Shown here: positions 16,663-26,064 of the stretch, in pieces | How the letters are laid out: every line of letters starts with the position of its first letter | How positions within the stretch are numbered: position 1 is the stretch's first letter | Assembly: GCA_018828385.1 (NCBI GenBank) | Contig: JAHJVE010000020.1 | Span: 62,001 to 126,000 of the forward strand | DNA from: Gammaproteobacteria bacterium | GTDB taxonomy: Bacteria > Pseudomonadota > Gammaproteobacteria > Burkholderiales > Rhodocyclaceae | DNA: 64,000 nt | Reading direction: 5' to 3' | Position numbers and translations under genes: made by a program | Notes under the pieces: model-generated | Told to the model about the DNA's origin: nothing | The model's input: only the letters and a program-made list of their open reading frames with translations | The model's database searches: none

Positions 16663-17650
16663 GGGCGACGCCGAAGCGGGCTTGCACGTCGGCCTGCACG
16701 GCGGCCATCGTGCGTTTGACGTCGTCACCCGTCGCCCCGCCCCGATTGACCAGCACCAGCGCCTGTTTTTCATACATGCCGACCGGGCCGAGATCCTTGC
16801 CCTTCCAGCCGGCCTGCTCGATCAGCCAGCCGGCCGCCAGCTTGACCCGGCCGTCCGCCTGCGGATAGCACGGCAGCGTCGGGAAATCGGCGGCCAGCGC
16901 CGCGGCCTGTGCCGCAGCGACGACCGGATTGTGGAAAAAACTACCCGTGTTGGGAATGATCGCCGGGTCCGGCAACTTGCGCTGGCGGACGGCGACGATC
17001 GCCTTGGCGATATCCTGCGCCGTTGGCGTGGCGATTTCTTGCGCCGCCAGTTCCTGATTCACGTCGGCATAACGCAGGTTGGGCGTCCACGCCTTGGGCA
17101 GCCGGAAAACCACCGAGGTGATCGCCATCCGGCCGCTCAAATGCCAGCGTTCCTGCTTGAAAACGCTGTCGCGGTAGGCGAATCGGCAATTGCTACGGTC
17201 AACCGGAAAAAATGCCTGTTTTTCAAAATCCCAGGCCGTCAGCGAATGGAAACACTCGCCGACTTCCAGCCCGTAGGCGCCGATGTTCTGGATCGGCGCG
17301 GCGCCCACCGTGCCGGGAATCAGGCTCAGGTTTTCCAGCCCCGGCCAACCCTGCTGCACGGTCCATTGCACGAAGTCATGCCAGTTCTCGCCGGCCCCGG
17401 CCTCGACGTAGAAAGCCTCGCTGTCTTCCTTCACCAGGCGCCTGCCGGGAATGGCCATGTGCAGGACGAGGCCGTCGAAATCGCCGGTCAGCACCAGATT
17501 GCTGCCGCCGCCGAGAATGAAACGCTTTTGGCCGGCCAGTTCGGGGGCGGACAGTTGGGCTGGCGTGGTGATTTTTTGGTACGCGGCTGCCTTGCCGGGC
17601 AGGGCGAGCGTGTTGAGGCGGCTGAGATCGACGTTGAGTTCGGGATGCAT
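16637..17650 (-). CDS. murB: UDP-N-acetylenolpyruvoylglucosamine reductase
   Basis: 337 residues, type I MurB. It reduces UDP-GlcNAc-enolpyruvate to UDP-MurNAc with NADPH and FAD. FAD-binding segments [13 protein letters not shown] and [18 protein letters not shown] are intact. The catalytic Ser is in FAYRDSVFK and the second signature is [11 protein letters not shown]. The reverse copy of the dispersed repeat at 17191-17232 is read here as [10 protein letters not shown], just before the conserved FAYRDS block. The start is the ATG at 17650; the frame continues upstream into the neighbouring regulator but that part is not MurB-like. Confidence 0.95.
   Translation of the reverse strand: MHPELNVDLSRLNTLALPGKAAAYQKITTPAQLSAPELAGQKRFILGGGSNLVLTGDFDGLVLHMAIPGRRLVKEDSEAFYVEAGAGENWHDFVQWTVQQGWPGLENLSLIPGTVGAAPIQNIGAYGLEVGECFHSLTAWDFEKQAFFPVDRSNCRFAYRDSVFKQERWHLSGRMAITSVVFRLPKAWTPNLRYADVNQELAAQEIATPTAQDIAKAIVAVRQRKLPDPAIIPNTGSFFHNPVVAAAQAAALAADFPTLPCYPQADGRVKLAAGWLIEQAGWKGKDLGPVGMYEKQALVLVNRGGATGDDVKRTMAAVQADVQARFGVALTPEPIFL
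17191..17232 (-). repeat. Dispersed 37-bp repeat, copy in murB
   Basis: Full core with GATTTTG at the far end; lies in the same direction as murB and is read as FFPVDRSN, a different frame from the amidase copy 1.2 kb away. Confidence 0.9.
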
Positions 17651-17703
17651 GGCCGAATTTTCGTCGATTTTCCGGTCTTGTGGCGGCCTGGCGGAACGCC
17701 GTA

Positions 17704-19059
17704 CTAATGTTCCCTGAACTGTTCGGCGCTGATGCCGTGCCGGGCCAGTTTGTCGTACAGCGTCTTCTTCGGCACCTGCAGCGCTTCTGCCGCCTGGGCG
17801 ACGTTGCCGGCGTGGGCGCGCAGGGCGGCTTCGATGGCCTGCCGTTCGGCCGCGTCGACCTGGGCGCTCAGCGACGTGCCCGGCCCGTCGCCGGCTGCCG
17901 ACGCGGCCAAGCCGTCGGCCAGGCCGAGGGCCCAGCGGTTGGCGACGTTCTTCAATTCGCGCACGTTGCCCGGCCAGTCGTGGGCCTGCCAGCGGGCGAG
18001 GTCGGCCGGCGTCCAGTTCGCCAGCGGGCGCTGGTAGCGTTGCGCCGCTTCCTGCAGGAAGGCGGCGATGAGCAGCGGGATGTCGGCGCGTCGTTCGCGC
18101 AGCGGCGGCAGGTCGATGCTGACGACGTTGAGCCGGTAATAGATGTCGGCGCGGAACTGGCCGGCATCGGCCAGCGCCTTGAGGTCGGCCTTGCTGGCGG
18201 CGACGATGCGGCAATCGACGGGAATGCTCTGGTTGCTGCCCAGGCGTTCGACGCTGCGTTCCTGGAGGACGCGAAGCAGCTTGACCTGCAGGGCCAGCGG
18301 CATCGATTCGATCTCGTCGAGAAACAGCGTGCCGCCGCTGGCGTGCTCGATGCGACCGATGCGACGCTTGCCGGCGCCGGTGAAGGCGCCCGCCTCGTGG
18401 CCGAAGAGTTCGCTCTCGAAGACGCTTTCCGGCAGCGCCGCGCAGTTGACCGCGACAAAGGGGCCGCGCCGGCCGCTGGCGTCGTGGATGGCGCGGGCGA
18501 CGACTTCCTTGCCGCAGCCCGTTTCGCCGTTGATCAGGATGTCCACGCCGGTCGGCGCGAGGGCCGCGATCATCTGGCGGATCGCCTGCATGGCCGGCGT
18601 TTCGCCGATCAGCGCGTCGAGCCCGGCGGCGTGCAGGCGTTCCTTGAGCTGGCGGTTTTCGAGCAGCAGCGCGCGCTTGTCCAGGGCGCTGCGCACCGCG
18701 GCGATCAGGCGTTCGGACGGGAAGGGCTTTTCGATGAAATCGTGGGCCCCCTCGCGCATCGCCTCGACGGCCATGGCCACGTCGCCGTGGCCGGTGACCA
18801 GCAGCACCGGCAGGTCGCGGTCGAACTGGCGCAGTTCGCGCAGCAGCGCCATGCCGTCGCGGCCGGGCAGGCGGATGTCGCTGACCACCAGCGCCGGCCG
18901 GCTGGTGGCCAGGGCGGCGAGCATGGTTTCGGCGTCGGCAAAGCCGCGCACGGCGATGTCGGCGATCGCCAGCGCCTGTTCGCAACCCTTGCGCACGGCG
19001 CTGTCGTCCTCGACCAGGAAGACCGGCAGCGTCGCCGCTTGCCCGGATTCATCGGCCAT
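17704..19059 (-). CDS. dctD: DctD-type sigma-54 response regulator
   Basis: 451 residues. Receiver domain with the phospho-acceptor in [15 protein letters not shown]+ domain with Walker A GETGCGKE, intact sigma-54 contact loop GAFTGA, Walker [10 protein letters not shown], and a C-terminal Fis-type helix-turn-helix ([20 protein letters not shown]). It should activate sigma-54 promoters when phosphorylated. The ATG at 19059 overlaps the kinase gene by 11 bp. It is encoded directly behind the TAXI-TRAP operon, whose promoter region holds a sigma-54 site and a pair of dyads that are candidate binding sites for it. The effector is probably the transported substrate; the dct name is by family, not by proven dicarboxylate control. 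Confidence 0.88.
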   Translation of the reverse strand: MADESGQAATLPVFLVEDDSAVRKGCEQALAIADIAVRGFADAETMLAALATSRPALVVSDIRLPGRDGMALLRELRQFDRDLPVLLVTGHGDVAMAVEAMREGAHDFIEKPFPSERLIAAVRSALDKRALLLENRQLKERLHAAGLDALIGETPAMQAIRQMIAALAPTGVDILINGETGCGKEVVARAIHDASGRRGPFVAVNCAALPESVFESELFGHEAGAFTGAGKRRIGRIEHASGGTLFLDEIESMPLALQVKLLRVLQERSVERLGSNQSIPVDCRIVAASKADLKALADAGQFRADIYYRLNVVSIDLPPLRERRADIPLLIAAFLQEAAQRYQRPLANWTPADLARWQAHDWPGNVRELKNVANRWALGLADGLAASAAGDGPGTSLSAQVDAAERQAIEAALRAHAGNVAQAAEALQVPKKTLYDKLARHGISAEQFREH

Positions 19060-20914
19060 CGTTGTCCTTGTTGTCGGCGGCCGGGAGCAGCAACTCGAAC
19101 ACGGCGCCGCCGTCGGCCGCGTTGTCGGTACGTAGTGTGCCACCGTAGCTCTCGACGATGGCCAGCGAAATGGCCAGCCCGAGGCCGAGGCCCTCGCTGG
19201 CCGGCTTGGTCGTGTAGAAGGGTTCGAACAGGTGGCTGCGCACCTCGTCGGCAATGCCCGGCCCGTGGTCGCGCACGCTCAGGCGGACATGGGCGCCAAC
19301 GCGGGCGACGGTGATTTCGAGGCGCGGCTCGGGCAGCCCGTGCATGGCGTCGAGCCCGTTGAGCAGCAGGTTGACCAGCACCTGCTCGAGCCGCCCGGCC
19401 TCGGCGACGACACCCAGGCCGGGTTCGTCCTGGGCGACGTCGATGCGGGCGCCGTAGTCGCGCCGGCGCGGTTCGACCAGCAGCAGCGCGTGTTCGATGG
19501 CGGTGGCGATGGTCACTGCCTGCGGCGTCGCCGCTTCCTTGCGGGCAAAGGTCTTGAGCTGGCGCACGATGCGCCCGGTGCGGCCGATCAGTTCGCGGAT
19601 CATCTGCAGGTTTTCGCCGACTTCTTCGTGTCGACCGCGGGCGAGCAGGGCGGCGGCGTTGTCGGCGAAGGTCTGCAGCGCCGCCAGCGGCTGGTTCAGC
19701 TCGTGGCTGATGCCGGCCGCCAGTTGGCCGAGCACGGCCAGCTTGCCGGCCTGCACGGCGGTGTCGCGGGTCTCGTGAAGAATCGCTTCGGTGCGCTGCA
19801 ATTCGGCGATCTTGTCGGTCAGGTCGGCCGTGCGTTCGGCGATCCGCTGTTCGAGTTCGGCGTGGATGCGTCGCAGTTCCTCGCGCCGGTGGCGGCGATG
19901 GCGCAGGTGGGCGGCGACACCCATGGCGAAGGCGGCGGCCAATGCCACCGCCAGCGCGCCGGAAAACGCCGCGCCGCGGGCTTCGTCGGGGCGGCCGAGC
20001 TGGACGACGCGCCAACCGAGATTGCCGACCGGGCGGGCGACCTGCAGCAGTTCGCGGGCCGGCTGGTCGGGCAGTGCCAGGCGCAGCGGCCGTACCGCGT
20101 CGAGATCGAGCGGCCGGTCGGCCAGCGGCGGAATGGTCAGCTTGCCGTATTGCCGGGTCGCCGCCAGACGGGCCGTGACCTCGGCCGGCAGCGGGGCCAG
20201 CGACCGGTAGCGCAGGCGGCGTTCGGAGGACAGGAAGACGATGCCGTCGGCGTCGGCCAGCAGCAGCGTGTCGCCGGCCCCGGCCATGGCCTGTTCCATG
20301 GCCTCGAGGCCGACCTTGAGGACGACGACGCCGAGCACCCGGCCCTGCTCGCGGACCGGCGCAGCAAGGAAGTAGCCGGGTTCGCCGGTGGTCACGCCGA
20401 CGCCGTAAAAGCGGCCGAGTCCATGGGCGACGGCATCGGTGAAATAGGGGCGGAAGGCGTAGTTGTGGCCGACGAAACTGCGCGGCTGGCGCCAGTTGCT
20501 GGCGGCCAGGGTCATCCCCTCGGCGTCGATCAGGTAGGTGGCGGAAACTGCGGCGCCTTGCTGGGCGGCCTCCAGGTAGGCGTTGGCGGCGGCGATCCGC
20601 TGCGCATTGCGCGGCTCGCGGAGCAGCGCGGCCAGCGACGGCTCGAGGGCGAGCAGGCCGGGCAGCGATTCGTGGCGGTTCAGCGTCGCTTCCAGCGACA
20701 GCGCGAAGGCATCGAGGCGCTGCGTCGCCGCTTGCCGTTCGTGCGCGAGATAGGCGCCGAGCAGCAATTGATAGCCGAGCAGGCCGATCAGCAGGCAGGC
20801 AACGGCCGCCGCCGAGGTCAGCAACCAGGTTCGGGAGGAAAAAGCGGCACGGCCCATCGGCGCATCGTAACCACTTTTGGCGGCGGCCGGCAGGGTCAGG
20901 GTGACGGCGGGCAT
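19049..20914 (-). CDS. dctB: DctB-type sensor histidine kinase
   Basis: 621 residues. Signal-anchor helix (LLTSAAAVACLLIGLLGYQLL), a long periplasmic sensor region with two PAS/Cache-like modules (RSFVGHNYAFRPYFTDA is typical of DctB), a second membrane helix near residue 310, a coiled-coil linker, then HisKA with the phospho-His in AAGISHELNQPLAAL and HATPase boxes DHGPGI and GLGLGLAIS. An alternative ATG at 20857 gives 602 residues; neither start has a good ribosome site. I kept the longer one because it overlaps the DUF1850 stop by 19 bp. It should sense an extracytoplasmic carboxylate and phosphorylate the adjacent DctD-type regulator. Confidence 0.87.
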   Translation of the reverse strand: MPAVTLTLPAAAKSGYDAPMGRAAFSSRTWLLTSAAAVACLLIGLLGYQLLLGAYLAHERQAATQRLDAFALSLEATLNRHESLPGLLALEPSLAALLREPRNAQRIAAANAYLEAAQQGAAVSATYLIDAEGMTLAASNWRQPRSFVGHNYAFRPYFTDAVAHGLGRFYGVGVTTGEPGYFLAAPVREQGRVLGVVVLKVGLEAMEQAMAGAGDTLLLADADGIVFLSSERRLRYRSLAPLPAEVTARLAATRQYGKLTIPPLADRPLDLDAVRPLRLALPDQPARELLQVARPVGNLGWRVVQLGRPDEARGAAFSGALAVALAAAFAMGVAAHLRHRRHRREELRRIHAELEQRIAERTADLTDKIAELQRTEAILHETRDTAVQAGKLAVLGQLAAGISHELNQPLAALQTFADNAAALLARGRHEEVGENLQMIRELIGRTGRIVRQLKTFARKEAATPQAVTIATAIEHALLLVEPRRRDYGARIDVAQDEPGLGVVAEAGRLEQVLVNLLLNGLDAMHGLPEPRLEITVARVGAHVRLSVRDHGPGIADEVRSHLFEPFYTTKPASEGLGLGLAISLAIVESYGGTLRTDNAADGGAVFELLLPAADNKDNDGR

Positions 20915-21276
20915 GGTTGCAGCGAAACCACGGTATCGGCCGGCAGACCGGGCAGCCAGGCCGGCATCGGCCGGCAGTCGGCCCCGGCGCAGACGGTGTA
21001 CGGGGCAACATAGGGCGAATGCCGCAGCGTCACCGCCGGCAGCGGCGGCAACGGCGGCGTGTAATGCCAGGCGCCGGCCCGGTAGACCGCATCAAGCGGC
21101 GGTTCCATGCCGGCGCCGGTGCCTTGCACGCGGGCCGAGGTCAGCTTCAGGGCATTGCCCTGCAGGCGGTAGTCTTCCGCCCACAGGGTTTTCTGGACCG
21201 AATGCGTCCACTGCAGCGTGACTGTCTCGCCGAGCGGCGCGATGAGCAGGCCGGCGACGAGACAGATGGCGTTCAT
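20896..21276 (-). CDS. DUF1850 protein of TRAP-TAXI system
   Basis: 126 residues with a short N-terminal hydrophobic segment. The pattern ETVTLQWTHSVQKTLWAEDY is that of DUF1850, small proteins encoded with TAXI-TRAP permeases and thought to be accessory to them. Its ATG overlaps the stop of the permease gene (ATGA), so it is translationally coupled. No catalytic motif is visible. Confidence 0.8.
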   Translation of the reverse strand: MNAICLVAGLLIAPLGETVTLQWTHSVQKTLWAEDYRLQGNALKLTSARVQGTGAGMEPPLDAVYRAGAWHYTPPLPPLPAVTLRHSPYVAPYTVCAGADCRPMPAWLPGLPADTVVSLQPCPPSP

Positions 21277-23342
21277 GCCGGGTGCAGGCGACGGCTGTGG
21301 ATCAGGTGCCAGCCGATGAACGCAGCGCAGGCGGCGAAGCCGATTTCGTCGGTCAGCGGCAGCGCGGCAACCAGCAGGAAGGCGGCCAGTGCGGCCCAGA
21401 CGCGTTCCCAGGCGGCCAGCGGCGCGCGCAGGTAACCGATGCTGGCGGCGCCCCACAGGGTGATGGCCAGCAAGGCCTTGCCGACGATGTAGGCGACGGC
21501 CAGTGCCGACGGATCGCCCTGCAACATCAGCGCGTTGTCGTAGACCGCCATGAAGGGCACGACGAAGCCGGCAATGGCGATCTGCACCGCCTTCAGGCCG
21601 ATCTTCATCGCCGGCTCGCGGGCTACCGAACTGGCGGCGAAGGCGGCCAGCGCCACCGGCGGCGTCAGGTCGGCCATGATCCCGAAGTAGAAGACGAACA
21701 GGTGGCTGACGATGAGCGGCACGCCGAGATCGAGCAGGGCCGGGGCGGCGATCGAGCTGGTGATGATGTAGTTCGGGATGGTCGGGATGCCCATGCCGAG
21801 CACCAGGCAGATCAGCATGGTGAGCAGCAGCGAGACGAACAGGCTGTCCTCGCCGACCTTGAGGATGAAGCCGGCGAAATTGGTTGCCGCGCCGGTCAGC
21901 GTCAGGATGCCGATGATGATGCCGACGATGGCGCAGGCGACGCCGACCGGCAGCGCCTGGCGGGCACCGTCGACGAGGCTGGCGCGCATGACGCGCAGCG
22001 TGTCGCGGCCACCCTGGACGAAGCAGCAGGCGGCGACCAGCAAGGCGATGACGATCAGCACCGGGTAGACGCCCCACTTGACGAGCAGCGAGGCGCCAAG
22101 GCCGACGGCGACCCAGAAGACGAAGCGGAAGGCGGTGGACGACAGGCGGGCGCCGACCGCGGCACCGAGGATCAGGATGGCGCACAGCGCCAGGCCAACC
22201 ATGCCCGAATACATCGGCGTGAAGCCGTTGAACAGCATGCCGACCAGGCCGGCCAGCGGCAGCACCAGATACCACTGTTCGCGGATCGCCTGCCACGGGT
22301 TGGGGCAGTCTTCCTTGCTCAGGCCGTCGAGATTCCGCCGCCCGGCTTCCAGGTGCACCATCCAGAACACCGTGGCGTAATAGAGGATGGCCGGGATCAG
22401 CGCCGCCTTGACGATCTCGACGTAAGGCAGGTTGAGGTTCTCGGCCATGATGAAGGCGACGGCGCCCATGACCGGCGGCATGATCTGGCCGCCCATCGAC
22501 GAGGTTGCCTCGACGGCGCCGGCGAACACACCGGAATAGCCGAAACGCTTCATCAGCGGGATGGTGAACTGGCCGGTGGTCAGCACGTTGGCGACGCCGG
22601 AGCCGGAAATCGACCCCATCAGCCCGGACGAGACGACCGCGACCTTGGCGGCGCCGCCCTTGGTATGGCCGACGAAGCCGAGCGCCACCGAGTTGAACAG
22701 GTTGATCATCCCGGCATGTTCGAGAAAGGCGCCGAACAGCACGAACAGGAAGATGTAGCTGGCCGAAACCAGAGTCGGAATACCGAAAATGCCCTCGGTG
22801 CCGAAGCCGATCTGGTCGACGATCTGGGCGAAGTCGTAGCCGCGGTGGGCAAGATCGCCCGGCAGATACTGGCCGAACAGGCCGTAGAGCAGGAAGGCGG
22901 CGCAGATGGCCGGCAGCGCCAGGCCGAGAATGCGGCGCGCCGCCTCGAAGAGGAGGGCGATCATCGTCGTGCCGACCAAGAGATCAATGGTGCTCGGGTC
23001 GCCAGCCCGCTGGATCAGGTCGACCTCGTAGATCCACTGGTAGCAGGCGAGCAGGAAGGCGGTGCTGGCGAGCAGCCAGTCGCCGGGCGCCACGCGGTCG
23101 TGGCGGGCGCGCTTGTAAGGCGGAAAGAGGATGAAGGTCAGGGTCAGCAGAAAGCCGACATGCAGGGCGCGCATGACCAGGCTGGACAGGGGATGGAAGG
23201 CCGCGACGCTCAGCTGGTAGAGCGAAAAGACGAGCGCGATGCCGGTCAGCAAGAGGAGCGCGACGCCCCCGAGACGGCGCTGGGCGCCGTGCTCGGAGAA
23301 CGTCTCCTGCTCGATGTTCATCGGGGAGACGTTGGTGGTCAT
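21273..23342 (-). CDS. TRAP transporter fused permease (DctQM type, TAXI system)
   Basis: 689 residues with some 16-18 hydrophobic segments. The small (DctQ-like, about 4 helices) and large (DctM-like, about 12 helices) TRAP membrane subunits are joined in one chain. Large-subunit signatures are visible: GSISGSGVANVLTTGQFTIP, VEATSSMGGQIMPPVMGA and LVLGMGIPTIPNYI. It imports an organic acid or similar solute driven by an ion gradient, fed by the TAXI binding protein encoded 6 bp upstream. The substrate cannot be told from sequence. Confidence 0.93.
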   Translation of the reverse strand: MTTNVSPMNIEQETFSEHGAQRRLGGVALLLLTGIALVFSLYQLSVAAFHPLSSLVMRALHVGFLLTLTFILFPPYKRARHDRVAPGDWLLASTAFLLACYQWIYEVDLIQRAGDPSTIDLLVGTTMIALLFEAARRILGLALPAICAAFLLYGLFGQYLPGDLAHRGYDFAQIVDQIGFGTEGIFGIPTLVSASYIFLFVLFGAFLEHAGMINLFNSVALGFVGHTKGGAAKVAVVSSGLMGSISGSGVANVLTTGQFTIPLMKRFGYSGVFAGAVEATSSMGGQIMPPVMGAVAFIMAENLNLPYVEIVKAALIPAILYYATVFWMVHLEAGRRNLDGLSKEDCPNPWQAIREQWYLVLPLAGLVGMLFNGFTPMYSGMVGLALCAILILGAAVGARLSSTAFRFVFWVAVGLGASLLVKWGVYPVLIVIALLVAACCFVQGGRDTLRVMRASLVDGARQALPVGVACAIVGIIIGILTLTGAATNFAGFILKVGEDSLFVSLLLTMLICLVLGMGIPTIPNYIITSSIAAPALLDLGVPLIVSHLFVFYFGIMADLTPPVALAAFAASSVAREPAMKIGLKAVQIAIAGFVVPFMAVYDNALMLQGDPSALAVAYIVGKALLAITLWGAASIGYLRAPLAAWERVWAALAAFLLVAALPLTDEIGFAACAAFIGWHLIHSRRLHPA

Positions 23343-23348
23343 GATCGC

Positions 23349-24293
23349 TTACTTGAGCAGCCCGGCTTCGCGGTAGTACTTCTCGGCACCCGGGTGCAGC
23401 GGCACCGGCGAGCCGGCGGCCATCTTTTCCTTTTTGATCGCCTTGGCGGCAGCGTGGGCGGTGGCCATGGTGTCGAGGTTCTCGGCCATCGACTTGGTCA
23501 TCTTGTAGACCATGTCCTCGGAAACGCCGGCGTGGGTGACCAGGTAGTTCGGCACCAGCACGGTATTCACGTCGGTGGTCTGGCCGTTGTAGGTGTTGGC
23601 CGGAATGGTGCCGGACTGGTAGGCGGCGTCGCCGATTTTGGCCACGACGTCGGCCGGGATCGGGATGACGACGATCTTCAGCGAGGTGGCCAGATCGCGT
23701 ACGGCGGCGACGCCGAGGCCGGAGGAGAGCAGCGTCGCGTCGAGCTGGCGGTTCTTCATGAGTTCGACCGATTCCGAGTAGCCGAGGTATTCGACCTTGG
23801 CGAAATCCTGGTAACTCAGGCCGACCGCCTTCAGGATGTCGCGGCTGTTCAGTTCGGTGCCGCTCTTCGGCGCCCCGACCGAGACGCGCTTGCCCTTGAG
23901 GTCGGCCAGCGACTTGATGCCGGAGTCGGCGGCGGCCAGGAAATGGATGTAGTTGGGGTAGATCGCGGCGACCGTGCGCAGCTTGTTCAGCGGCGCCTTG
24001 AAGCCGACATCGGCATTGCCCTTCCAGGCTTCCGACAGGGTGTCGCCGAGCGTGAAGGCGATCTCGCCCTTGCCGGCCTGCAACAGGTTGAGGTTTTCAG
24101 CCGAGGCCTTGGTCGCCTGCACCGACATCTTGGCGTCCGGCAGCACCTTGCCGTAAATCTGGGTCAGCGACACGCCGAGCGGGTAATAGACGCCGCTGGT
24201 CCCGCCGGTCAGCACATTGATGAAATCGGCCGCGTGGCCGGCAGTGGTGCCGACGGCCAGCGTGGCGGCGACGATCAGGGAACGCAGTTTCAT
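23349..24293 (-). CDS. TAXI family TRAP solute-binding protein
   Basis: 314 residues. It has a cleavable signal peptide (SLIVAATLAVGTTAGHAA) and the family hallmark VLTGGTSGVYYPLG right after it. Later TAXI blocks are LKGKRVSVGAPKSGTELNSR and AGVSEDMVYKMTKSM. It captures the substrate in the periplasm for the fused permease. A GGAGGAG ribosome site lies just upstream of the ATG. It is the first gene of the operon and has a sigma-54 promoter about 58 bp upstream. Confidence 0.92.
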   Translation of the reverse strand: MKLRSLIVAATLAVGTTAGHAADFINVLTGGTSGVYYPLGVSLTQIYGKVLPDAKMSVQATKASAENLNLLQAGKGEIAFTLGDTLSEAWKGNADVGFKAPLNKLRTVAAIYPNYIHFLAAADSGIKSLADLKGKRVSVGAPKSGTELNSRDILKAVGLSYQDFAKVEYLGYSESVELMKNRQLDATLLSSGLGVAAVRDLATSLKIVVIPIPADVVAKIGDAAYQSGTIPANTYNGQTTDVNTVLVPNYLVTHAGVSEDMVYKMTKSMAENLDTMATAHAAAKAIKKEKMAAGSPVPLHPGAEKYYREAGLLK

Positions 24294-24572
24294 GTTTTAT
24301 CTCCTCCGGTAATTGGAATGCGCCGCGAGGCGGCTGCACCATTCACGATTGCAGGAGACGTGCCAGCGGTGATTGCTACGGTCAACCGGCTGATTTGATG
24401 GATTTTTGTCCGGCCGGCCGGGCGGCTGGCAAGAGCGGCGTGTGTGGAAATCCGGAATCGGGCCGGGTGTCAGTGCGGAATTCCGGACGCGGCGAAGGGG
24501 GTGCGGGGGTAGGAATGGACAGACACTGCCGTATCGAAAGCTCGTCCTTACGGCGATGCGGTGGCCGACGCT
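24294..24572 (-). promoter_or_regulatory. TAXI-TRAP promoter region: sigma-54 site and two dyads
   Basis: On the minus strand TGGCACGTCTCCTGC (24351-24365) matches the sigma-54 -24/-12 element, with GG and GC separated by exactly 10 bp. Upstream of it are two copies of a 15-bp imperfect dyad, GTGTGGAAATCCGGA (24442-24456) and GTGCGGAATTCCGGA (24473-24487), 31 bp apart, which look like enhancer sites for the DctD-type regulator encoded in the operon. A copy of the dispersed repeat (24371-24408) lies between promoter and dyads. The rest of this 279-bp gap shows nothing further. Confidence 0.7.
24371..24408 (-). repeat. Dispersed 37-bp repeat, copy upstream of TAXI operon
   Basis: Intergenic copy with the full core GATTGCTACGGTCAACCGG; the A-rich part is diverged. 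It starts 6 bp from the -24 element of the TAXI promoter. Confidence 0.85.
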
Positions 24573-24881
24573 TTACCCGGCAGCGTCCCGCTCGGAGTAG
24601 CCAACCTCGCGCTGGCTGCGGATCGCCAGCACGAACACCGTATCAATCTCGGGAACGTAGCGATACAAGGCGACATACCCATGGGAACGACGGCCAATCA
24701 CCAGCTCATGCTTGGCATTCGCCACCGGACGACCGATCAACGGGTTGTGCGCCAGAATTTCCAGGGCAGCGATGATTTCGCCCATGCGCTGTCCGGGATT
24801 CTCAACCTCGTAGCTGGCCAGATGATCGAGGATGCGATCAAAATCTTCCACCAGCTCCGGCGCCAACTCGATGCGGGACAC
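24573..24881 (-). CDS. ParE/RelE-family toxin
   Basis: 102 residues. The pattern IELAPELVEDFDRILDHLASY, then NPLIGRPV and HGYVALYRYVPEIDTVFVLAIRSQRE is that of the ParE/RelE toxin fold. ParE members poison gyrase and RelE members cleave mRNA; which one applies here is not clear. It starts with GTG, 3 bp after the stop of the antitoxin gene, so the two form one operon. Confidence 0.8.
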   Translation of the reverse strand: MSRIELAPELVEDFDRILDHLASYEVENPGQRMGEIIAALEILAHNPLIGRPVANAKHELVIGRRSHGYVALYRYVPEIDTVFVLAIRSQREVGYSERDAAG

Positions 24882-24884
24882 GCT

Positions 24885-25169
24885 TCAGCGCGCCAGCTTG
24901 CCTGCCACGGGGCGCGTCGCTTCCTTGCCGGCCATGCGCGCCTCCAGATAAGCCCGCATTTCCGGCCACGGAATGGTTTTTCCGGTGGCCACGATGCCGG
25001 CATAGCGCTCTTCCGCTACCGCATCGAATTCAGCGCGGCGTTCTGCCTGCTCCGTTTTCTCGGCAATCGCGTCGAGAATGAAACCATGAGCCGTTGTTCC
25101 GGCGCGCTTCGCCGCAATGGCGATGCGGGCCTTCAGGTCATCCGGCAGGCGAATGGTGGTCGTGGACAT
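24885..25169 (-). CDS. Ribbon-helix-helix antitoxin
   Basis: 94 residues. The N-terminal MSTTTIRLPDDLKARIAIAA is a CopG/ParD-type ribbon-helix-helix DNA-binding domain; the rest (AERRAEFDAVAEERYAG) should wrap the toxin. I chose the ATG at 25169, where the RHH begins. It should neutralise the ParE/RelE toxin encoded next to it and repress the operon by binding the palindrome at 25202-25219. Confidence 0.8.
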   Translation of the reverse strand: MSTTTIRLPDDLKARIAIAAKRAGTTAHGFILDAIAEKTEQAERRAEFDAVAEERYAGIVATGKTIPWPEMRAYLEARMAGKEATRPVAGKLAR

Positions 25170-25201
25170 GTCAGACTCCAAACAAAGTAGCGGAGGCCAC
25201 C

Positions 25202-25219
25202 GTAGCACGTTTGTGCTAC
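25202..25219. promoter_or_regulatory. Palindromic operator of the toxin-antitoxin operon
   Basis: Perfect 7-bp arms GTAGCAC and GTGCTAC separated by GTTT, 33 bp upstream of the antitoxin start. Position and symmetry fit an autoregulatory RHH operator. Confidence 0.6.
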
Positions 25220-25425
25220 ATGGCGCAAACGGTGAATTGGCACTGCTCTGAACCGGCGAGACGACGCCTCCGGACCATCGTGGTGACCATACAGACTCGT
25301 CTCATGTCGCGACGCCATTGCACCGCTGGTTTTACGGAGTTCTGTGACGATTTATGGGGAAGTGTTCGGCCAGGAACGGACCTTCTAGCGCATACCGCAT
25401 AAAGCGGACACTCATTTTGAGCAAA

Positions 25426-25944
25426 ATGCGAAATGAATGGATACTTGGTCGCAACCCTCCAAAACCTTGGGCAAAGCTTGTGAACGAAGAGATAGACCAA
25501 ACTATTGAGATACATAACGAGCCGAATCCATGGCTCTATGGGGCGCTACTTTTCCTTGCCGCCAGTGCAGTTGGATTTCAACCAAACCGCTTTGGTTTGA
25601 TTCTCATGATGATTGTTTTAGTGATTCTGGCGGGGTGGTGGCTGGCTCGACCACAATCCGTCATTATCTCGTTCGGCAAGCGGGAGGCAACGTTCACTTA
25701 TTCCTCGATGAATTCGCTCCGCAGACACAAGGTGGTGTCCATAGCCGGATTCTCCCGGGTCTATGCCAGTCCATTTTATAAGAACGGCGGGTGGACCATT
25801 CACTTGAGCGGCCCTAGAGGTGAGCATCTTTTGCTTGCTCAAATTCCTTCACCATGGCAACCCACATTTCATAACGAATACGTGAGAGGGTTATGTGCCA
25901 AGATTTCAGCTGGGCTGAGAATTTCTGATGGTGGGGGAGGATGA
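25426..25944 (+). CDS. Hypothetical membrane protein, AT-rich
   Basis: 172 residues from the ATG at 25426. Two adjacent hydrophobic segments (ALLFLAASAVGF and LILMMIVLVILAGWWLA) are followed by a soluble C-terminal domain rich in aromatic residues. No family recognised. Base composition is visibly more AT-rich than the neighbours and codon use differs, so it is probably acquired. It lies between the toxin-antitoxin pair and metH. The frame is also open upstream to 25354 but without a clear ribosome site. The 204 bp before it (25220-25425) holds nothing I can name. Confidence 0.5.
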   Translation: MRNEWILGRNPPKPWAKLVNEEIDQTIEIHNEPNPWLYGALLFLAASAVGFQPNRFGLILMMIVLVILAGWWLARPQSVIISFGKREATFTYSSMNSLRRHKVVSIAGFSRVYASPFYKNGGWTIHLSGPRGEHLLLAQIPSPWQPTFHNEYVRGLCAKISAGLRISDGGGG

Positions 25945-26064
25945 AAGTCATAGGTCAGCTGACTTCGTGTTCCTAAGCTAGCACCTTGAAAAGCCGCTTT
26001 CTAGGTCCGCATTTCTGATCGTCCGCAGTAATCCGGAATCAATCGATTTCCGCATCGGCCCCAA

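Noticed and set aside
16637-18985. A 782-codon minus-strand frame that joins murB to sequence within the DctD-type gene
   Set aside because: Only its last 337 codons are MurB; the upstream part overlaps the regulator in another frame and is Arg/Ala/Pro-rich noise.
21282-24398. A plus-strand open frame of over 1000 codons opposite the TAXI-TRAP genes
   Set aside because: It is the mirror frame of GC-rich coding sequence on the other strand, with a biased composition (Gly/Asp/Gln/Arg/Ala) and no recognisable domains.
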